Positions 18,782-27,800 of a stretch of DNA of 64,000 nt are shown here, in pieces. The stretch comes from Aquipseudomonas alcaligenes NBRC 14159 (lineage in GTDB: Bacteria > Pseudomonadota > Gammaproteobacteria > Pseudomonadales > Pseudomonadaceae), in NCBI RefSeq assembly GCF_000467105.1, contig NZ_BATI01000016.1, forward strand, positions 62,001 to 126,000, read 5' to 3'. Position 1 is the first letter of the stretch. Every line of letters begins with the position of its first letter. A model generated the notes under the pieces. It saw only the letters and a list, made by a program, of their open reading frames with translations. It was not told the DNA's origin and made no database searches. A program made the translations under genes and the position numbers.

Positions 18782-18921
18782 GAACCCGCTTACGATCTGC
18801 TGCGCGTCGGAAAGACTGCGTTGAAAGCGGCTTCGGAATGCTCATTTACTACATGTAAATTCCGCTTCCTCAGCCGCTTCCGCCTTGTCTTTCTCTAGCT
18901 CGCGAGATCGTAAACGAGTTC
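18782..18921 (+). repeat. Inverted-repeat (MITE-like) element, copy 2
   Basis: A 140-base element starting at the base after the cytochrome c4 stop codon. The outer arms are GAACCCGCTTACGATCT and AGATCGTAAACGAGTTC, pairing at 14 of 17 positions. The inner stem AAAGCGGCT/AGCCGCTTC differs from copy 1 but remains paired. The motif GATCTGCTGCGCGTCGG near the left end is one I associate with dispersed repeats in some Pseudomonas genomes. Confidence 0.82.
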
Positions 18922-18945
18922 TGCGCGGCGCTGACCGGCGGAAAG

Positions 18946-18973
18946 AAAAGGGTGGCTACGGCCACCCTTTTTC
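18946..18973 (+). terminator. Intrinsic terminator after the cytochrome genes
   Basis: Stem AAAAGGGTGGC/GCCACCCTTTT, 4-base loop TACG, followed by T's. It ends the cytochrome c4 transcript before dsbA. Confidence 0.88.
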
Positions 18974-19069
18974 ATTGGTGCTGCCGCTACAATGCCGGAA
19001 CCCGCTGCTGCACTGTCGGTCGAAGCGAACCGCCGTGTCTGCGCGGCTCTCATTCTCAAGGAGTTCTGC

Positions 19070-19699
19070 ATGCGTAACCTGATTCTCAGTGCCGCCTTCG
19101 CCGGCCTCAGCCTGCTGGGCCTGAACGCCCAGGCCGAGAACATCGAAGCCGGTCGCCAGTACGAGGAGCTGAGCAACCCGGTACCGGTATCGCAGCCGGG
19201 CAAGATCGAGGTGGTCGAGCTGTTCTGGTATGGCTGCCCGCACTGCTACCAGTTCGAACCGACCCTCAATCCGTGGATCAAGACGCTGCCGGCCGACGTC
19301 AACTTCGTGCGTATCCCGGCGCTGTTCGGCGGCATCTGGGATGTTCACGGGCAGCTGTTCATCACGCTGGAGTCCATGGGTGTCGAGCAGCGCGTGCATG
19401 ACGCCGTGTTCAACGCCATCCACAACGAGAAGCGCAAGCTGGCCACTGCCGAAGAGATGGCCGAGTTCCTCGCGGCTCATGGCATCGACAAGAGCAAGTT
19501 CCTCAGCACCTTCAACTCCTTCGCGGTGAAGGGTCAGATGGCCAAGGCCAAGAAGCTGGCGGTTGCCTACCAGATCAGCGGCGTTCCGGTGCTGATCGTC
19601 GGCGGCAAGTACCGCTTCGACATCCGCAGCTCGGGTGGCCCGCAGGAAACCCTGCAGGTTGCCGACTTCCTGATCCAGAAAGAGCGTTCCGCCAACTGA
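19070..19699 (+). CDS. dsbA: Thiol:disulfide interchange protein DsbA
   Basis: A 209-residue periplasmic oxidase that introduces disulfides into exported proteins. The signal peptide (about 1-22, ending LNAQA) is followed by a thioredoxin fold with an inserted helical domain. The active site is FWYGCPHCYQFEP (CPHC) and the cis-proline loop is ISGVPVLIVGGKYRF. The start is fixed by RBS AAGGAG 6 bases before ATG. It lies downstream of the cytochrome c genes, as in P. aeruginosa. Confidence 0.96.
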   Translation: MRNLILSAAFAGLSLLGLNAQAENIEAGRQYEELSNPVPVSQPGKIEVVELFWYGCPHCYQFEPTLNPWIKTLPADVNFVRIPALFGGIWDVHGQLFITLESMGVEQRVHDAVFNAIHNEKRKLATAEEMAEFLAAHGIDKSKFLSTFNSFAVKGQMAKAKKLAVAYQISGVPVLIVGGKYRFDIRSSGGPQETLQVADFLIQKERSAN

Positions 19700-19709
19700 G
19701 ACCCTCGCC

Positions 19710-20555
19710 ATGTTGCGCCGCTGGAGTTCCGGGCGTTCCGCGGGCCTGCGCCAGGCGCAGGTCAACGGCCTTTGCCCGGACTCTGGCGGTCACGCGGGTG
19801 ACGGGCGCCTGCGCCTGCTCAGCTTCAACATCCAGGTTGGCATCAGCACCGAACGCTATCGCCATTACCTGACCCGCGGCTGGCAGCACCTGCTGCCGCA
19901 CCACGGCCGTGCCGGCAACCTGCAGCGCATCGGCGCCCTGCTGGCTGACTACGATCTGGTCGCCCTGCAGGAGGTGGATGGCGGTAGCCTGCGCTCCGGC
20001 TACATCAACCAGGTCGAGCGCCTGGCCGAGCTGGGGGCCTTTCCCTACTGGTACCAGCAGCTCAACCGCGATCTCGGGCGCCTGGCCCAGCACAGCAACG
20101 GCGTGCTCAGCCGCCTGCGTCCCGACCTGGTGGAAGACCATCCGCTGCCCGGCCCGCCCGGCCGCGGCGCCATACTCGTGCGTTTCGGTGAAGGTGCCGA
20201 TGCCCTGGCGGTGGTCAACCTGCACCTGGCGCTCGGCGCGCGGACCCGCACGCGCCAGCTGGCCTATGTGCGCGAGCTGATCGAGCGCTATCGCCATGTG
20301 GTGCTGATGGGCGACATGAATACCCATGCCGTCGATCTCCTGCAGCATTCGCCGCTGCGTGATCTCGGCCTGGTCGCGCCGCAGGTTGCCGCGACGTTCC
20401 CCAGCTGGCGGCCGCAGCGTTGCCTCGACCACATCCTGCTCAGCTCTGAGCTGGTGCTGGAGCGGGTCGAGGTCCTCAGCCTGCCGATTTCCGACCATTT
20501 GCCGGTGGCGGTGGATATCCGCCTGCCGGGTGCCCTCAACCTGCCTATGCTGTAG
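19710..20555 (+). CDS. Endonuclease/exonuclease/phosphatase family protein
   Basis: EEP-fold metallohydrolase of 281 residues without an obvious signal peptide. Fold marks are LRLLSFNIQVG (metal Asn), LVALQEVDGG (catalytic Glu), VVNLHLALGARTRTRQL, VVLMGDMNTHA (GDxN) and the C-terminal ISDHLPVAVDI (SDH). It could act on DNA, phosphoinositide-like or other phosphoesters; the substrate cannot be told from sequence. It starts 10 bases after dsbA and ends 24 bases before the DgcH-like gene, suggesting one transcript. Confidence 0.88.
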   Translation: MLRRWSSGRSAGLRQAQVNGLCPDSGGHAGDGRLRLLSFNIQVGISTERYRHYLTRGWQHLLPHHGRAGNLQRIGALLADYDLVALQEVDGGSLRSGYINQVERLAELGAFPYWYQQLNRDLGRLAQHSNGVLSRLRPDLVEDHPLPGPPGRGAILVRFGEGADALAVVNLHLALGARTRTRQLAYVRELIERYRHVVLMGDMNTHAVDLLQHSPLRDLGLVAPQVAATFPSWRPQRCLDHILLSSELVLERVEVLSLPISDHLPVAVDIRLPGALNLPML

Positions 20556-20579
20556 TGGTTTTGCCACTGGATCGCCACC

Positions 20580-22454
20580 ATGACCGATGATGCCCAGCGC
20601 TGGAAAGCCAAATACCTGAAGAGCCTGGAACAGCAGGAACTGCAGGAGAAGCTCTGGAATGAACGTCTCGACCTGCTGCGGCGTGGTCTGGTGCGCAGCT
20701 CGCTGGCCGCCGAGGGCAGTGACAAGGCGGTCGACCAGTGCATGCAGGAGCTGCGCGAGCTGATCCGTGGCGAGCAGATGGACAGCGGCCTCTCGGCGCT
20801 GATCCCGCGCCTGGAGAAGGCGGTGCTGGACTCCGAGCAGCGCCGCCAGCAGCGCATCGAGCAGAACATCGCCGGCATTACCGACCTGACCCAGCAATTG
20901 CTCGCCCTCGATCCGCCACGCGAGGTGCGCAAGGCGCTCAAGCAGTTCGCCAAGCGCATCGACGAGCGCGCCAGCCAGTCGCGCGAGATGCCGGCGCTGC
21001 TGGCCGAACTGAGCAGCCTGCAGGGCAAGACGCTGACGGTGCTGGGCAGTGCACCGGTCGAACGCCCCGGGCTGCTGCAGCGTCTGTTCGGCGGTGGCCG
21101 CGACGAGGCAGTCGCCGAGGCACCAGCAGCCCAGCCGCAAGCCCAGGCGCCCGCGCCGATCATGCCGGATGACGAAGACGACGAGCCGGCGCCTGCTGCC
21201 GTGGCCGCCGCGCCGCCGCTCCCGGCTTCCGCCGCGCCCACTGCCGAGGTGGCGCCTCCTGCTGCGGTGGCGGAACCCACCCCTGCGGCGCGTCCGCTGG
21301 CGCCGCTGCCGGCGGCCGTCGCCAGCCTGGACAGCCTGCCGCTGGATGCCCGCATCCTCACCGGCGAGGGCGATCCCTCCTTTGCCCTGCCGGAATCCCC
21401 CGAGCCGGGGTACAGCGCGGTAGCACCACATGTGGCGCAGAGCCTGCTGGGCCTGCTCGACGAGCTGGAGTTGCCGGCGCACCACCAGCCGCAGGGCGAG
21501 GCCCTGCGCGAGCGGGTGCGCGGCGGGCTGAACTGGTACGAGCTGGTGCCGGTGCTGGACGACCTGGCCGTGCTGGTCCTGGCGCTGAGCGACAGCGGTC
21601 AGCGCGAGTTCGCCGTCTACCTCAAGCAGCTCAACGAACGCCTGGCGGCTTTCATCGACACCCTGGGGCAGGCTCACGAGGGTTACAGCGAGTCGGTGGA
21701 GAGCGCGCGCAGCTTCAACCGCGAGCTGCGCGAGCAGGTCAGCGGCCTGCAGGCCAGCGTGCAGGAGGCTGCCGACCTGGCCAGCCTCAAGCAGGCCCTG
21801 GAGCAACGCCTGGACGGTCTGCTGAGCACGGTGATCGAGCACCAGCGCCAGCGCGAGGGGCGCGAGGAGGAGGTGGCCCGGCGCCTGCAGGCACTAGCGC
21901 AGAAGGTCAGTGAGATGGAGGGCGAAGCCCAGGGCTTCCGCGAGCATATCGAGGAGCAGCGGCAGAAGGCGCTCACCGACCCGCTCACCGGCCTGGCCAA
22001 CCGTGCCGGCTGGAGCGAACGCCTGGAGCTGGAGGTGGCGCGCTGGAAGCGCTATGGCGGTGATCTGCTGCTGGCGGTGCTGGACATCGACCACTTCAAA
22101 CGGATCAACGATGGCTACGGCCACCTGGCCGGCGACAAGGTGCTGAAGATCATCGCCGGCGAGCTCAGCAAGCGCCTGCGCAAGACCGACTTTCTCGCCC
22201 GCTTCGGCGGCGAGGAATTCGTCCTGCTGCTGCCCGGCACACCGCTGGAGGGTGGCCAGCAACTGCTGGAGACACTGCGTGCGGGGGTCGAGTCCTGCCC
22301 CTTCCACTTCCGTGGCGAGCCGGTGACCATCACCCTGTCTTCCGGCCTTACCGCCTTCGCCACTGGCGACAGCGGCGAGGCCGCTTTCGCGCGTGCCGAC
22401 CAGGCGCTGTACAAGGCCAAGCGCGAGGGGCGCAACCGCATCGAGCTGGGCTGA
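20580..22454 (+). CDS. dgcH: Diguanylate cyclase, DgcH-like
   Basis: A 624-residue cytoplasmic protein. It has an N-terminal helical region (about 1-150), a long Ala/Pro-rich linker (about 175-260), a second helical/coiled-coil region (about 290-460), and a C-terminal GGDEF domain with [18 protein letters not shown] and [14 protein letters not shown]. The active GGEEF is intact, and RKTD five residues before it is an RxxD inhibitory I-site, so an active, product-inhibited cyclase is predicted. Position and architecture match P. aeruginosa DgcH (PA5487). No membrane segment is seen. Confidence 0.92.
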   Translation: MTDDAQRWKAKYLKSLEQQELQEKLWNERLDLLRRGLVRSSLAAEGSDKAVDQCMQELRELIRGEQMDSGLSALIPRLEKAVLDSEQRRQQRIEQNIAGITDLTQQLLALDPPREVRKALKQFAKRIDERASQSREMPALLAELSSLQGKTLTVLGSAPVERPGLLQRLFGGGRDEAVAEAPAAQPQAQAPAPIMPDDEDDEPAPAAVAAAPPLPASAAPTAEVAPPAAVAEPTPAARPLAPLPAAVASLDSLPLDARILTGEGDPSFALPESPEPGYSAVAPHVAQSLLGLLDELELPAHHQPQGEALRERVRGGLNWYELVPVLDDLAVLVLALSDSGQREFAVYLKQLNERLAAFIDTLGQAHEGYSESVESARSFNRELREQVSGLQASVQEAADLASLKQALEQRLDGLLSTVIEHQRQREGREEEVARRLQALAQKVSEMEGEAQGFREHIEEQRQKALTDPLTGLANRAGWSERLELEVARWKRYGGDLLLAVLDIDHFKRINDGYGHLAGDKVLKIIAGELSKRLRKTDFLARFGGEEFVLLLPGTPLEGGQQLLETLRAGVESCPFHFRGEPVTITLSSGLTAFATGDSGEAAFARADQALYKAKREGRNRIELG

Positions 22455-22528
22455 GCGGCGGCCAGCGCGGCGCGTTTTGGCGCAGCCCTCGGCGCCGGAT
22501 AGACTGTGAGCCTCTCGAGGAGCTGTTC

Positions 22529-23122
22529 ATGGATATTTTCGGCGTTGCCGTTCTGGTTTTTCTGGTCACCGACCCCTTCGGCAACATTGCCATCTACCTG
22601 GCTGCGCTGAAGAACGTCGCGCCCGAGCGGCGCATGCGCGTGGCCCTGCGCGAGCTGCTGCTGGCCCTGGCGCTGCTGATGCTGTTCCTCACCTTCGGTG
22701 ACAAGATTCTCAGCGGTCTGGGCCTGTCGCGTGAGTCCACCGCCATCGCCGGCGGCATCATCCTGTTCGTGATCGCCATGCGCCTGATCTTCCCGCGTCC
22801 GGAGGGGGTGCTCGGCGACCTGCCCGATGGCGAGCCGCTGCTGGTACCGCTGGCCACCCCGGCGGTGGCCGGGCCCTCGGCGCTGGCCGTGCTGCTGACC
22901 CTGCGCAGTACCTATGACGGCCCGATCTGGGAGCTGTACCTGGCCGTCGGCCTGGCCTGGCTGGCCACCGCCAGCATCCTGCTGCAGGCCTCCTGGCTGC
23001 AGAAGTTCCTCGGTCCGCGCGGCCTCACCGCCGTCGAGCGCCTGACCGGCATGCTGCTGATCATGCTCAGCGTCGATATGCTGCTGGACAATCTGCAGAG
23101 CATCCTGCATATCGCGCCCTGA
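22529..23122 (+). CDS. MarC family (UPF0056) membrane protein
   Basis: A 197-residue protein with about six helices and the MarC-family N-terminus MDIFGVAVLVFLVTDPFGNIAIYLAALKNV, then LFLTFGDKILSGLGLS, AGGIILFVIAMRLIFP, PLATPAVAGPSALAVL and ERLTGMLLIMLSVDMLLD. The family lies in the inner membrane; its function is unsettled and the old link to multiple antibiotic resistance was not upheld. An RBS GAGGAG precedes ATG. Confidence 0.9.
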   Translation: MDIFGVAVLVFLVTDPFGNIAIYLAALKNVAPERRMRVALRELLLALALLMLFLTFGDKILSGLGLSRESTAIAGGIILFVIAMRLIFPRPEGVLGDLPDGEPLLVPLATPAVAGPSALAVLLTLRSTYDGPIWELYLAVGLAWLATASILLQASWLQKFLGPRGLTAVERLTGMLLIMLSVDMLLDNLQSILHIAP

Positions 23123-23148
23123 GTTCAGAACAGGCAGTCGCCCTACCG

Positions 23149-23925
23149 ATGAAATTCCTTCGCCTCGCCCTCTGCGCCCTGCTTCTCGCCGGGTGCGCCG
23201 GCACGCCGTCAATCGATGACAGCTACACCGCGCGTGGTCAGAGCAGCCGGGTGCAGTACATCGTGCTGCACTACACCTCCACCGACTTCACCCGCTCGCT
23301 GGCGCTGCTGACCCAGGGCGAGGTCAGCGCCCACTACCTGATCGGCGAGGGCTCGGCCAAGGTCTACCGCCTGGTCGACGAGAACCGCCGTGCCTGGCAT
23401 GCCGGCGACAGCAGCTGGCAGGGACGCACCTGGTTGAACGCCAGTACCCTCGGTATCGAACTGGTCAACCAGGGTTACGTCGAAGGGCCCGACGGCCGCC
23501 ACTGGCAGCCCTATGACGAAGCGCAGATCCAGGCGCTGATCGCCCTGCTCAAGGATCTGGTCAAGCGTCACGACCTGCCGATCGACAGCATCATCGGTCA
23601 CAGCGACGTGGCGCCGCAGCGCAAGGTCGACCCCGGCCCGCTGTTCCCCTGGCAGCGCCTGGCCGAGGCCGGGCTGATCCGCTGGCCGGACGCGGCGCAG
23701 GTGGCCAGCCGGCGCGGCGAGTTCGAGCGGGCCCTGCCGGATGCCCTGTGGTTCCAGCAGCAGCTGGCCAAGGTCGGCTTCAGCCTGGCCTTCAGCGGCC
23801 AGTTCGACGAACAGACCCGCAACGTGCTGGCGGCCTTCCAGATGAAGTACCGCCCGGCCCGCTACGATGGACTGGCGGATGCCGAAACGGCAGCGATACT
23901 CGCCGTACTGAACAACATTCCCTGA
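23149..23925 (+). CDS. ampDh2: N-acetylmuramoyl-L-alanine amidase lipoprotein, AmpDh2-like
   Basis: A 258-residue lipoprotein (lipobox LLAGC at residues 13-17). The amidase_2 (PGRP-type) domain has zinc ligands in VLHYTSTDF, IGHSDVAP and the catalytic KVDPGPLFPW. The C-terminal about 70 residues form a peptidoglycan-binding domain (FSGQFDEQTRNVLAAFQMKYRP). It cleaves muramyl-peptide amide bonds of peptidoglycan or its fragments, probably at the outer membrane. Position after dgcH and marC fits P. aeruginosa AmpDh2. Confidence 0.93.
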   Translation: MKFLRLALCALLLAGCAGTPSIDDSYTARGQSSRVQYIVLHYTSTDFTRSLALLTQGEVSAHYLIGEGSAKVYRLVDENRRAWHAGDSSWQGRTWLNASTLGIELVNQGYVEGPDGRHWQPYDEAQIQALIALLKDLVKRHDLPIDSIIGHSDVAPQRKVDPGPLFPWQRLAEAGLIRWPDAAQVASRRGEFERALPDALWFQQQLAKVGFSLAFSGQFDEQTRNVLAAFQMKYRPARYDGLADAETAAILAVLNNIP

Positions 23926-23938
23926 GCGAGGAACGACC

Positions 23939-25510
23939 ATGGGCAAAGGATTGCGGCGCTGGCTTCGACCCTTGCCCTTAGGCCTGCTGGCGGCCCTGCT
24001 GAGTGCCCTGGTGCTGCTGCCGACCCTGCTCGGGGTGGCGGACTGGCAGGCTGGCCGGGCCGAGCAGCGTGATCTGGAGCTGCTGCGCCAGCACAGCGCG
24101 CAACGCATTGGCGATTTCTTCGCCAGCCTCTACGCCAGCCTCGAGCGCGTCGAGGCCCTGAGTGCCGAGCGTTGCACTGCGGCCTCGCGCGACGAGCTGC
24201 AGCAACGCGCCGCCGCCGAACTGTTCGTGGTCGGCTTCAGTCGTACCCTGCCCGATGGCCGCAGCTGCCGCACGCTGCGCCTGCCTTCGGCGCAGGCCCT
24301 GCAGGACTACCGCCACTGGCGCCTCGACGATGTGGATATCTGGTGGCAGCCACAGCGCCTGCAGGACCCGCTGCAGCCGTCGCTGGTGCTGGGCCGCGGC
24401 GAGGTCAAGGTGGCCAGCAGCCTGCGCTTCCTGTGGGCGTTGATGCAGATGCCGGCCGGGACCGACAGTCGCCTGATCGGGCCGGATGGCCAGGTGCTCG
24501 ACCTGGAAGGTGAGACATCCCTGCTCGGGGTGTCCGAGGGCCGCCTGTTGCAGTATCCGCAGACGCTGCAGCATCGGGACGGGCGCACCCACCTGCTGGG
24601 CGCCGGAGATCGTTTCGGCCTGCGCCTGCTGATCAGCCGTGCCGACCAGCAGCTGCTCGAACAGCGCCGGACATTGAGGGCGCTATGGTCGGTTGCCGGC
24701 CTGCTGCTTGCGGCGCTGCTGGGCTGGCTGGTGGCCCTACTGCTGCGCCGCGACCAGTCGCTGGCGCGCGCGCTGGAGCAGGCGCTGCGGCGCGATGAGT
24801 TCGAGCTGGACTACCAACCGCTGGTGGACCTGGCCAGTGGCCGCTGCGTGGGCGCCGAGGCGCTGCTGCGCTGGCGTCGCGCCGATGGCCAGCGGGTGCG
24901 CCCGGACCTGTTCATCCCGCAGGCCGAGGACAGCGGGCAGATCACCGCGATCACCCGCTGGGTGATCCGCCAGGTACTGCAGGAGCAGGGCGAGCTGCTG
25001 CGCCAGCATCCCCAGCTGTATATCTCGGTGAACCTGGCGGCGGCGGACCTAGTCGAGGCGCGTTTCCCGGCCGAGGCGAAGGCGGCGCTGCAGGCCGCCG
25101 GGGTGCCGCCCGCGCAGCTGGTCTACGAGGTCACCGAGCGTGGGCTGGTCGACCCGCAGCGCGCCGTGGCCGTGCTCGAACCGCTGCGCCAGGCCGGCCA
25201 TCGCATCGCCATCGACGACTTCGGCACCGGCTATTCCAGCCTCTCCTACCTGCAGCAGCTGCCGGTGGACGTGCTGAAGATCGACAAGAGCTTCGTCGAT
25301 GCCCTGGGCACCGAGGCCGCCAGCAGCCCGGTGGCGCCGCACATCATCGCCATGGCGCGGGCACTGGGGCTGAAGGTGATCGCCGAGGGGGTCGAGCAGG
25401 CCGAGCAGGCGCGTCTGCTGGCCGAACTGGGCGCGCATATCGGCCAGGGCTGGCTGTTCGCCAAGCCGCTGTCCGCCGAGGCCTTCCGCGCCTTCGTCGC
25501 GGCGCACTGA
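23939..25510 (+). CDS. c-di-GMP phosphodiesterase, membrane-bound EAL protein with CSS-like sensor
   Basis: A 523-residue protein with two membrane helices (about 13-33 and 242-265) around a periplasmic domain with two cysteines (LSAERCTAAS, LPDGRSCRTLR), as in redox-sensing CSS-motif PDEs. The cytoplasmic EAL domain is complete: GAEALLRWRR, the metal Asn in [42 protein letters not shown] and IGQGWLFAKP. Periplasmic DsbA, encoded in the same stretch, could set the cysteine state (inference). It is 13 bases from the amidase gene, so likely in one transcript. Confidence 0.92.
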   Translation: MGKGLRRWLRPLPLGLLAALLSALVLLPTLLGVADWQAGRAEQRDLELLRQHSAQRIGDFFASLYASLERVEALSAERCTAASRDELQQRAAAELFVVGFSRTLPDGRSCRTLRLPSAQALQDYRHWRLDDVDIWWQPQRLQDPLQPSLVLGRGEVKVASSLRFLWALMQMPAGTDSRLIGPDGQVLDLEGETSLLGVSEGRLLQYPQTLQHRDGRTHLLGAGDRFGLRLLISRADQQLLEQRRTLRALWSVAGLLLAALLGWLVALLLRRDQSLARALEQALRRDEFELDYQPLVDLASGRCVGAEALLRWRRADGQRVRPDLFIPQAEDSGQITAITRWVIRQVLQEQGELLRQHPQLYISVNLAAADLVEARFPAEAKAALQAAGVPPAQLVYEVTERGLVDPQRAVAVLEPLRQAGHRIAIDDFGTGYSSLSYLQQLPVDVLKIDKSFVDALGTEAASSPVAPHIIAMARALGLKVIAEGVEQAEQARLLAELGAHIGQGWLFAKPLSAEAFRAFVAAH

Positions 25511-25918
25511 TCAGCCCGGCGGCAGGCAGCCGATCAGCCGCGAGTCGGCCAGGGCCGCCGTGCGGTGGACGGTGGCGGCGCGATACTCGGGGTCGGCGAG
25601 CATGCCGAGGAAGGCCGCCTTCAAGGGGTAGCGCACCAGCAGCAGCTCGTCCCACTGTTCGCCCGCGGGGGCGATCAGCGCCACCTGCGCGGCCGCCAGC
25701 AGCTCGACCCTGCCGCCCACGCCCTGCACCTTGGCCAGGGCCGTGCGGCTGTAGCGCCGATAGGCCTCGCGTCCGCTGCAGGGGGCGTGCTCGCTGGCGG
25801 CCGGGTAGTCGGCCGCCTCGCGGTAGCGCAGCAGGTTGAGCATCAGGATCGGCGCATCGTCCGGCATCTGCTCGGCAAAGGCGGCCAACTGTTCGCGACT
25901 GGGGTTGAGGCTGGGCAT
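25511..25918 (-). CDS. DUF1330-like protein
   Basis: A 135-residue soluble protein with a ferredoxin-like (dimeric alpha/beta barrel) pattern: DDAPILMLNLLRYRE near the start, EAYRRYSRTALAKVQGVGGRVELLA in the middle, and WDELLLVRYPLKAAFLGMLADPEYRAATVHRTAALADSRLI at the end, which resembles DUF1330. The catalytic role is unknown. Its stop codon abuts the convergent EAL gene, leaving no terminator between them. Confidence 0.75.
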   Translation of the reverse strand: MPSLNPSREQLAAFAEQMPDDAPILMLNLLRYREAADYPAASEHAPCSGREAYRRYSRTALAKVQGVGGRVELLAAAQVALIAPAGEQWDELLLVRYPLKAAFLGMLADPEYRAATVHRTAALADSRLIGCLPPG

Positions 25919-25983
25919 GGCAGGCTCCTGGTCGGGTTTGCTGCCCAGCCTCCGCTACCGGCGGGGTCGGTCGCAAGCTCCAT

Positions 25984-27684
25984 TCAGGGCGTGGATGGCG
26001 CCTCCCCCAGATCCCGCAGCCAGCGGCTGAGCAGGCGCGGTTCATCGAACACCAGGCCCGCGGGCGTTTCCCGCACGCGCTGGATCATGTTGTCGCCGAA
26101 CAGCTGCTTGCCCTGCACGAAGTGCTCGCCGGCGACCTGGTTGGGATTCTCCACCCGCTGGCCGAGGCGCTCGGCCAGCCACAGCCCGGCCTCGTGGTGG
26201 CTGATCCACTGTTCCTGGCGCAGTGACTCCAGGGCCGCCTCCGGCGCCTCGCGCGCCAGCACCATCACCGGCACCTCGGCGACCTGCGGCAGCAGGTCGT
26301 TGTGGCCCCAGCGCCCGCCTTCGCCCAGCAGCTGGCCGTGGTCGCCGGTGATCAGCAGGTAGCGCTCGCCCTGCAGCTGGTCGAAGCGAGCGATGACTTC
26401 GGCGAGCACGTCATCCAGGTAGCCGATGGCGTTGTCGTAGGCGTTGCGCTGGCGTTCCTCGCGCGGCAGGGTCGGGTCGACCGGCCAGCTCGGCAGCGGC
26501 TCGTTGTGCTGGTCGTAGTTCTCCTCGTAGGGCAGGTGCGCGGTGCGCAGGTTGATCACGGCGAAATTGCGCTCGCCCCAGCGCTGCTCGCCGAGCAGGT
26601 CGACCAGGGCGTGGTCGTGGCGCTTGAGGAACAGCAGCGGGTGGTCCTCGCGGGTGACGCTGACGTCCAGGTGGCGGCTGCCCAGGTGGCTGAGCAGCTT
26701 GGACTCCTGGGCCGACAGCCAGTGGGTGCGGAAGCCGCTGGTGCGGGCCAGGGCGAACAGGTTGTGCGGCTGCTCGCGCAGCAGCTCGGGCTGGCCGGGT
26801 TCGCGGATCAGGTTGAGCAGCATCGGCAGGCTGACCGCCGTGGCCACCCCGGAGGCGATGCCCGGCCGCGCCAGCAGTGCGCCCTCGGCCTGCAGGCGGC
26901 TGAGGGTCGGGGTAGTGTCGCGTTCGTGACCGAACAGGCCGAGGCGGTCGGTGCGCAGCGAGTCCGCCACCACCACCCAGACGTGCTTGGCACCACTGGC
27001 CACCGGGGTGACCCGGTAGGGCACGAACGGCGCCTTGGGCAACGTTTCGGCCGGGCGGAAGGCCAGGCGCACGCCATAGAAGGCGAAGGCGTTGAAGCTG
27101 TTGTGCAGGCCGCTGCGGGTCGGCCCGGGGAGGAACGAGCTGTAGTCGCGGTAGGTGGCGCGCCAGGGCTTGGCCGCCAGCACCAGGACGATGATCAGCA
27201 GGGCCCAGCGGCTCTGCGGCAGGCGCACGTGCCGTGGCAGCCACAGGTGCAGGGCCAGCAGCAGGCCGTAGGGCAGCAGCACCGTGGGCAGCACGTGCCA
27301 GTGGTCGGCGAAGCTGGCCCAGCCGGTTTCGCGCACCTCGGCGAAGTCGGCGAACAGGCTGACGATGTCCGGCGCCGCCAGCGGCTCGCCGAAGAACGAC
27401 ACATGGCTGAGCTGGATCAGCTGCATGCCGGCCAGCAGCACCAGCAGGCTCGCCACCAGGCGCGGCATGCCGCACAGCCACAGGCCCAGGGCGAACAGCC
27501 AGACCACCACCACGAAGCGCGCTTCGAGCTCGGCCTGGTTGGCGCTGGTGAAGAGTTGCTGGATGAAGTCGTCGGCCATCAGCAGGCCGGCGCTCAGGGT
27601 GCTCAGCAGGAGCAGGCGCGGCAGGGCGAGGGACCAGGGCAGGCGATGGGAGGACGTATCGGGAGCCAAGGCGGCAAGCGACAT
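25984..27684 (-). CDS. Membrane-bound sulfatase / phosphoethanolamine transferase-fold protein
   Basis: A 566-residue inner-membrane protein. About five N-terminal helices (residues 15-180) are followed by an alkaline-phosphatase-superfamily periplasmic domain. The metal/nucleophile region is VWVVVADSLRTDRLGLFGHERDTTPTL, with Ser where EptA-type enzymes have Thr. Later metal motifs are LRTAHLPY and LLITGDHGQLLGEGGRWGHND. EptA/OpgB/LtaS-like enzymes move head groups from phospholipid to a cell-envelope acceptor. Substrate is unknown: it could be a phosphoethanolamine transferase, a hydrolase, or YejM-like. A DUF3313 lipoprotein gene is upstream on the same strand. Confidence 0.82.
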   Translation of the reverse strand: MSLAALAPDTSSHRLPWSLALPRLLLLSTLSAGLLMADDFIQQLFTSANQAELEARFVVVVWLFALGLWLCGMPRLVASLLVLLAGMQLIQLSHVSFFGEPLAAPDIVSLFADFAEVRETGWASFADHWHVLPTVLLPYGLLLALHLWLPRHVRLPQSRWALLIIVLVLAAKPWRATYRDYSSFLPGPTRSGLHNSFNAFAFYGVRLAFRPAETLPKAPFVPYRVTPVASGAKHVWVVVADSLRTDRLGLFGHERDTTPTLSRLQAEGALLARPGIASGVATAVSLPMLLNLIREPGQPELLREQPHNLFALARTSGFRTHWLSAQESKLLSHLGSRHLDVSVTREDHPLLFLKRHDHALVDLLGEQRWGERNFAVINLRTAHLPYEENYDQHNEPLPSWPVDPTLPREERQRNAYDNAIGYLDDVLAEVIARFDQLQGERYLLITGDHGQLLGEGGRWGHNDLLPQVAEVPVMVLAREAPEAALESLRQEQWISHHEAGLWLAERLGQRVENPNQVAGEHFVQGKQLFGDNMIQRVRETPAGLVFDEPRLLSRWLRDLGEAPSTP

Positions 27685-27766
27685 GGGGTACTACTCGATA
27701 GTGGCGGATCGCCAACAGAGTGCTCCGCCTTGCGCCGGGTTCCCGCCCGGCTTGTTACCGGAGTTT

Positions 27767-27793
27767 GCCGCGCGGGCCCGCCACCCGCGCGGC
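27767..27793. repeat. Perfect inverted repeat between two minus-strand genes
   Basis: Arms GCCGCGCGGG and CCCGCGCGGC with a 7-base loop lie 8 bases past the stop of the DUF3313 gene. No T-run follows, so it is a stable 3' stem rather than a standard terminator. Confidence 0.65.
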
Positions 27794-27800
27794 GCACCCG

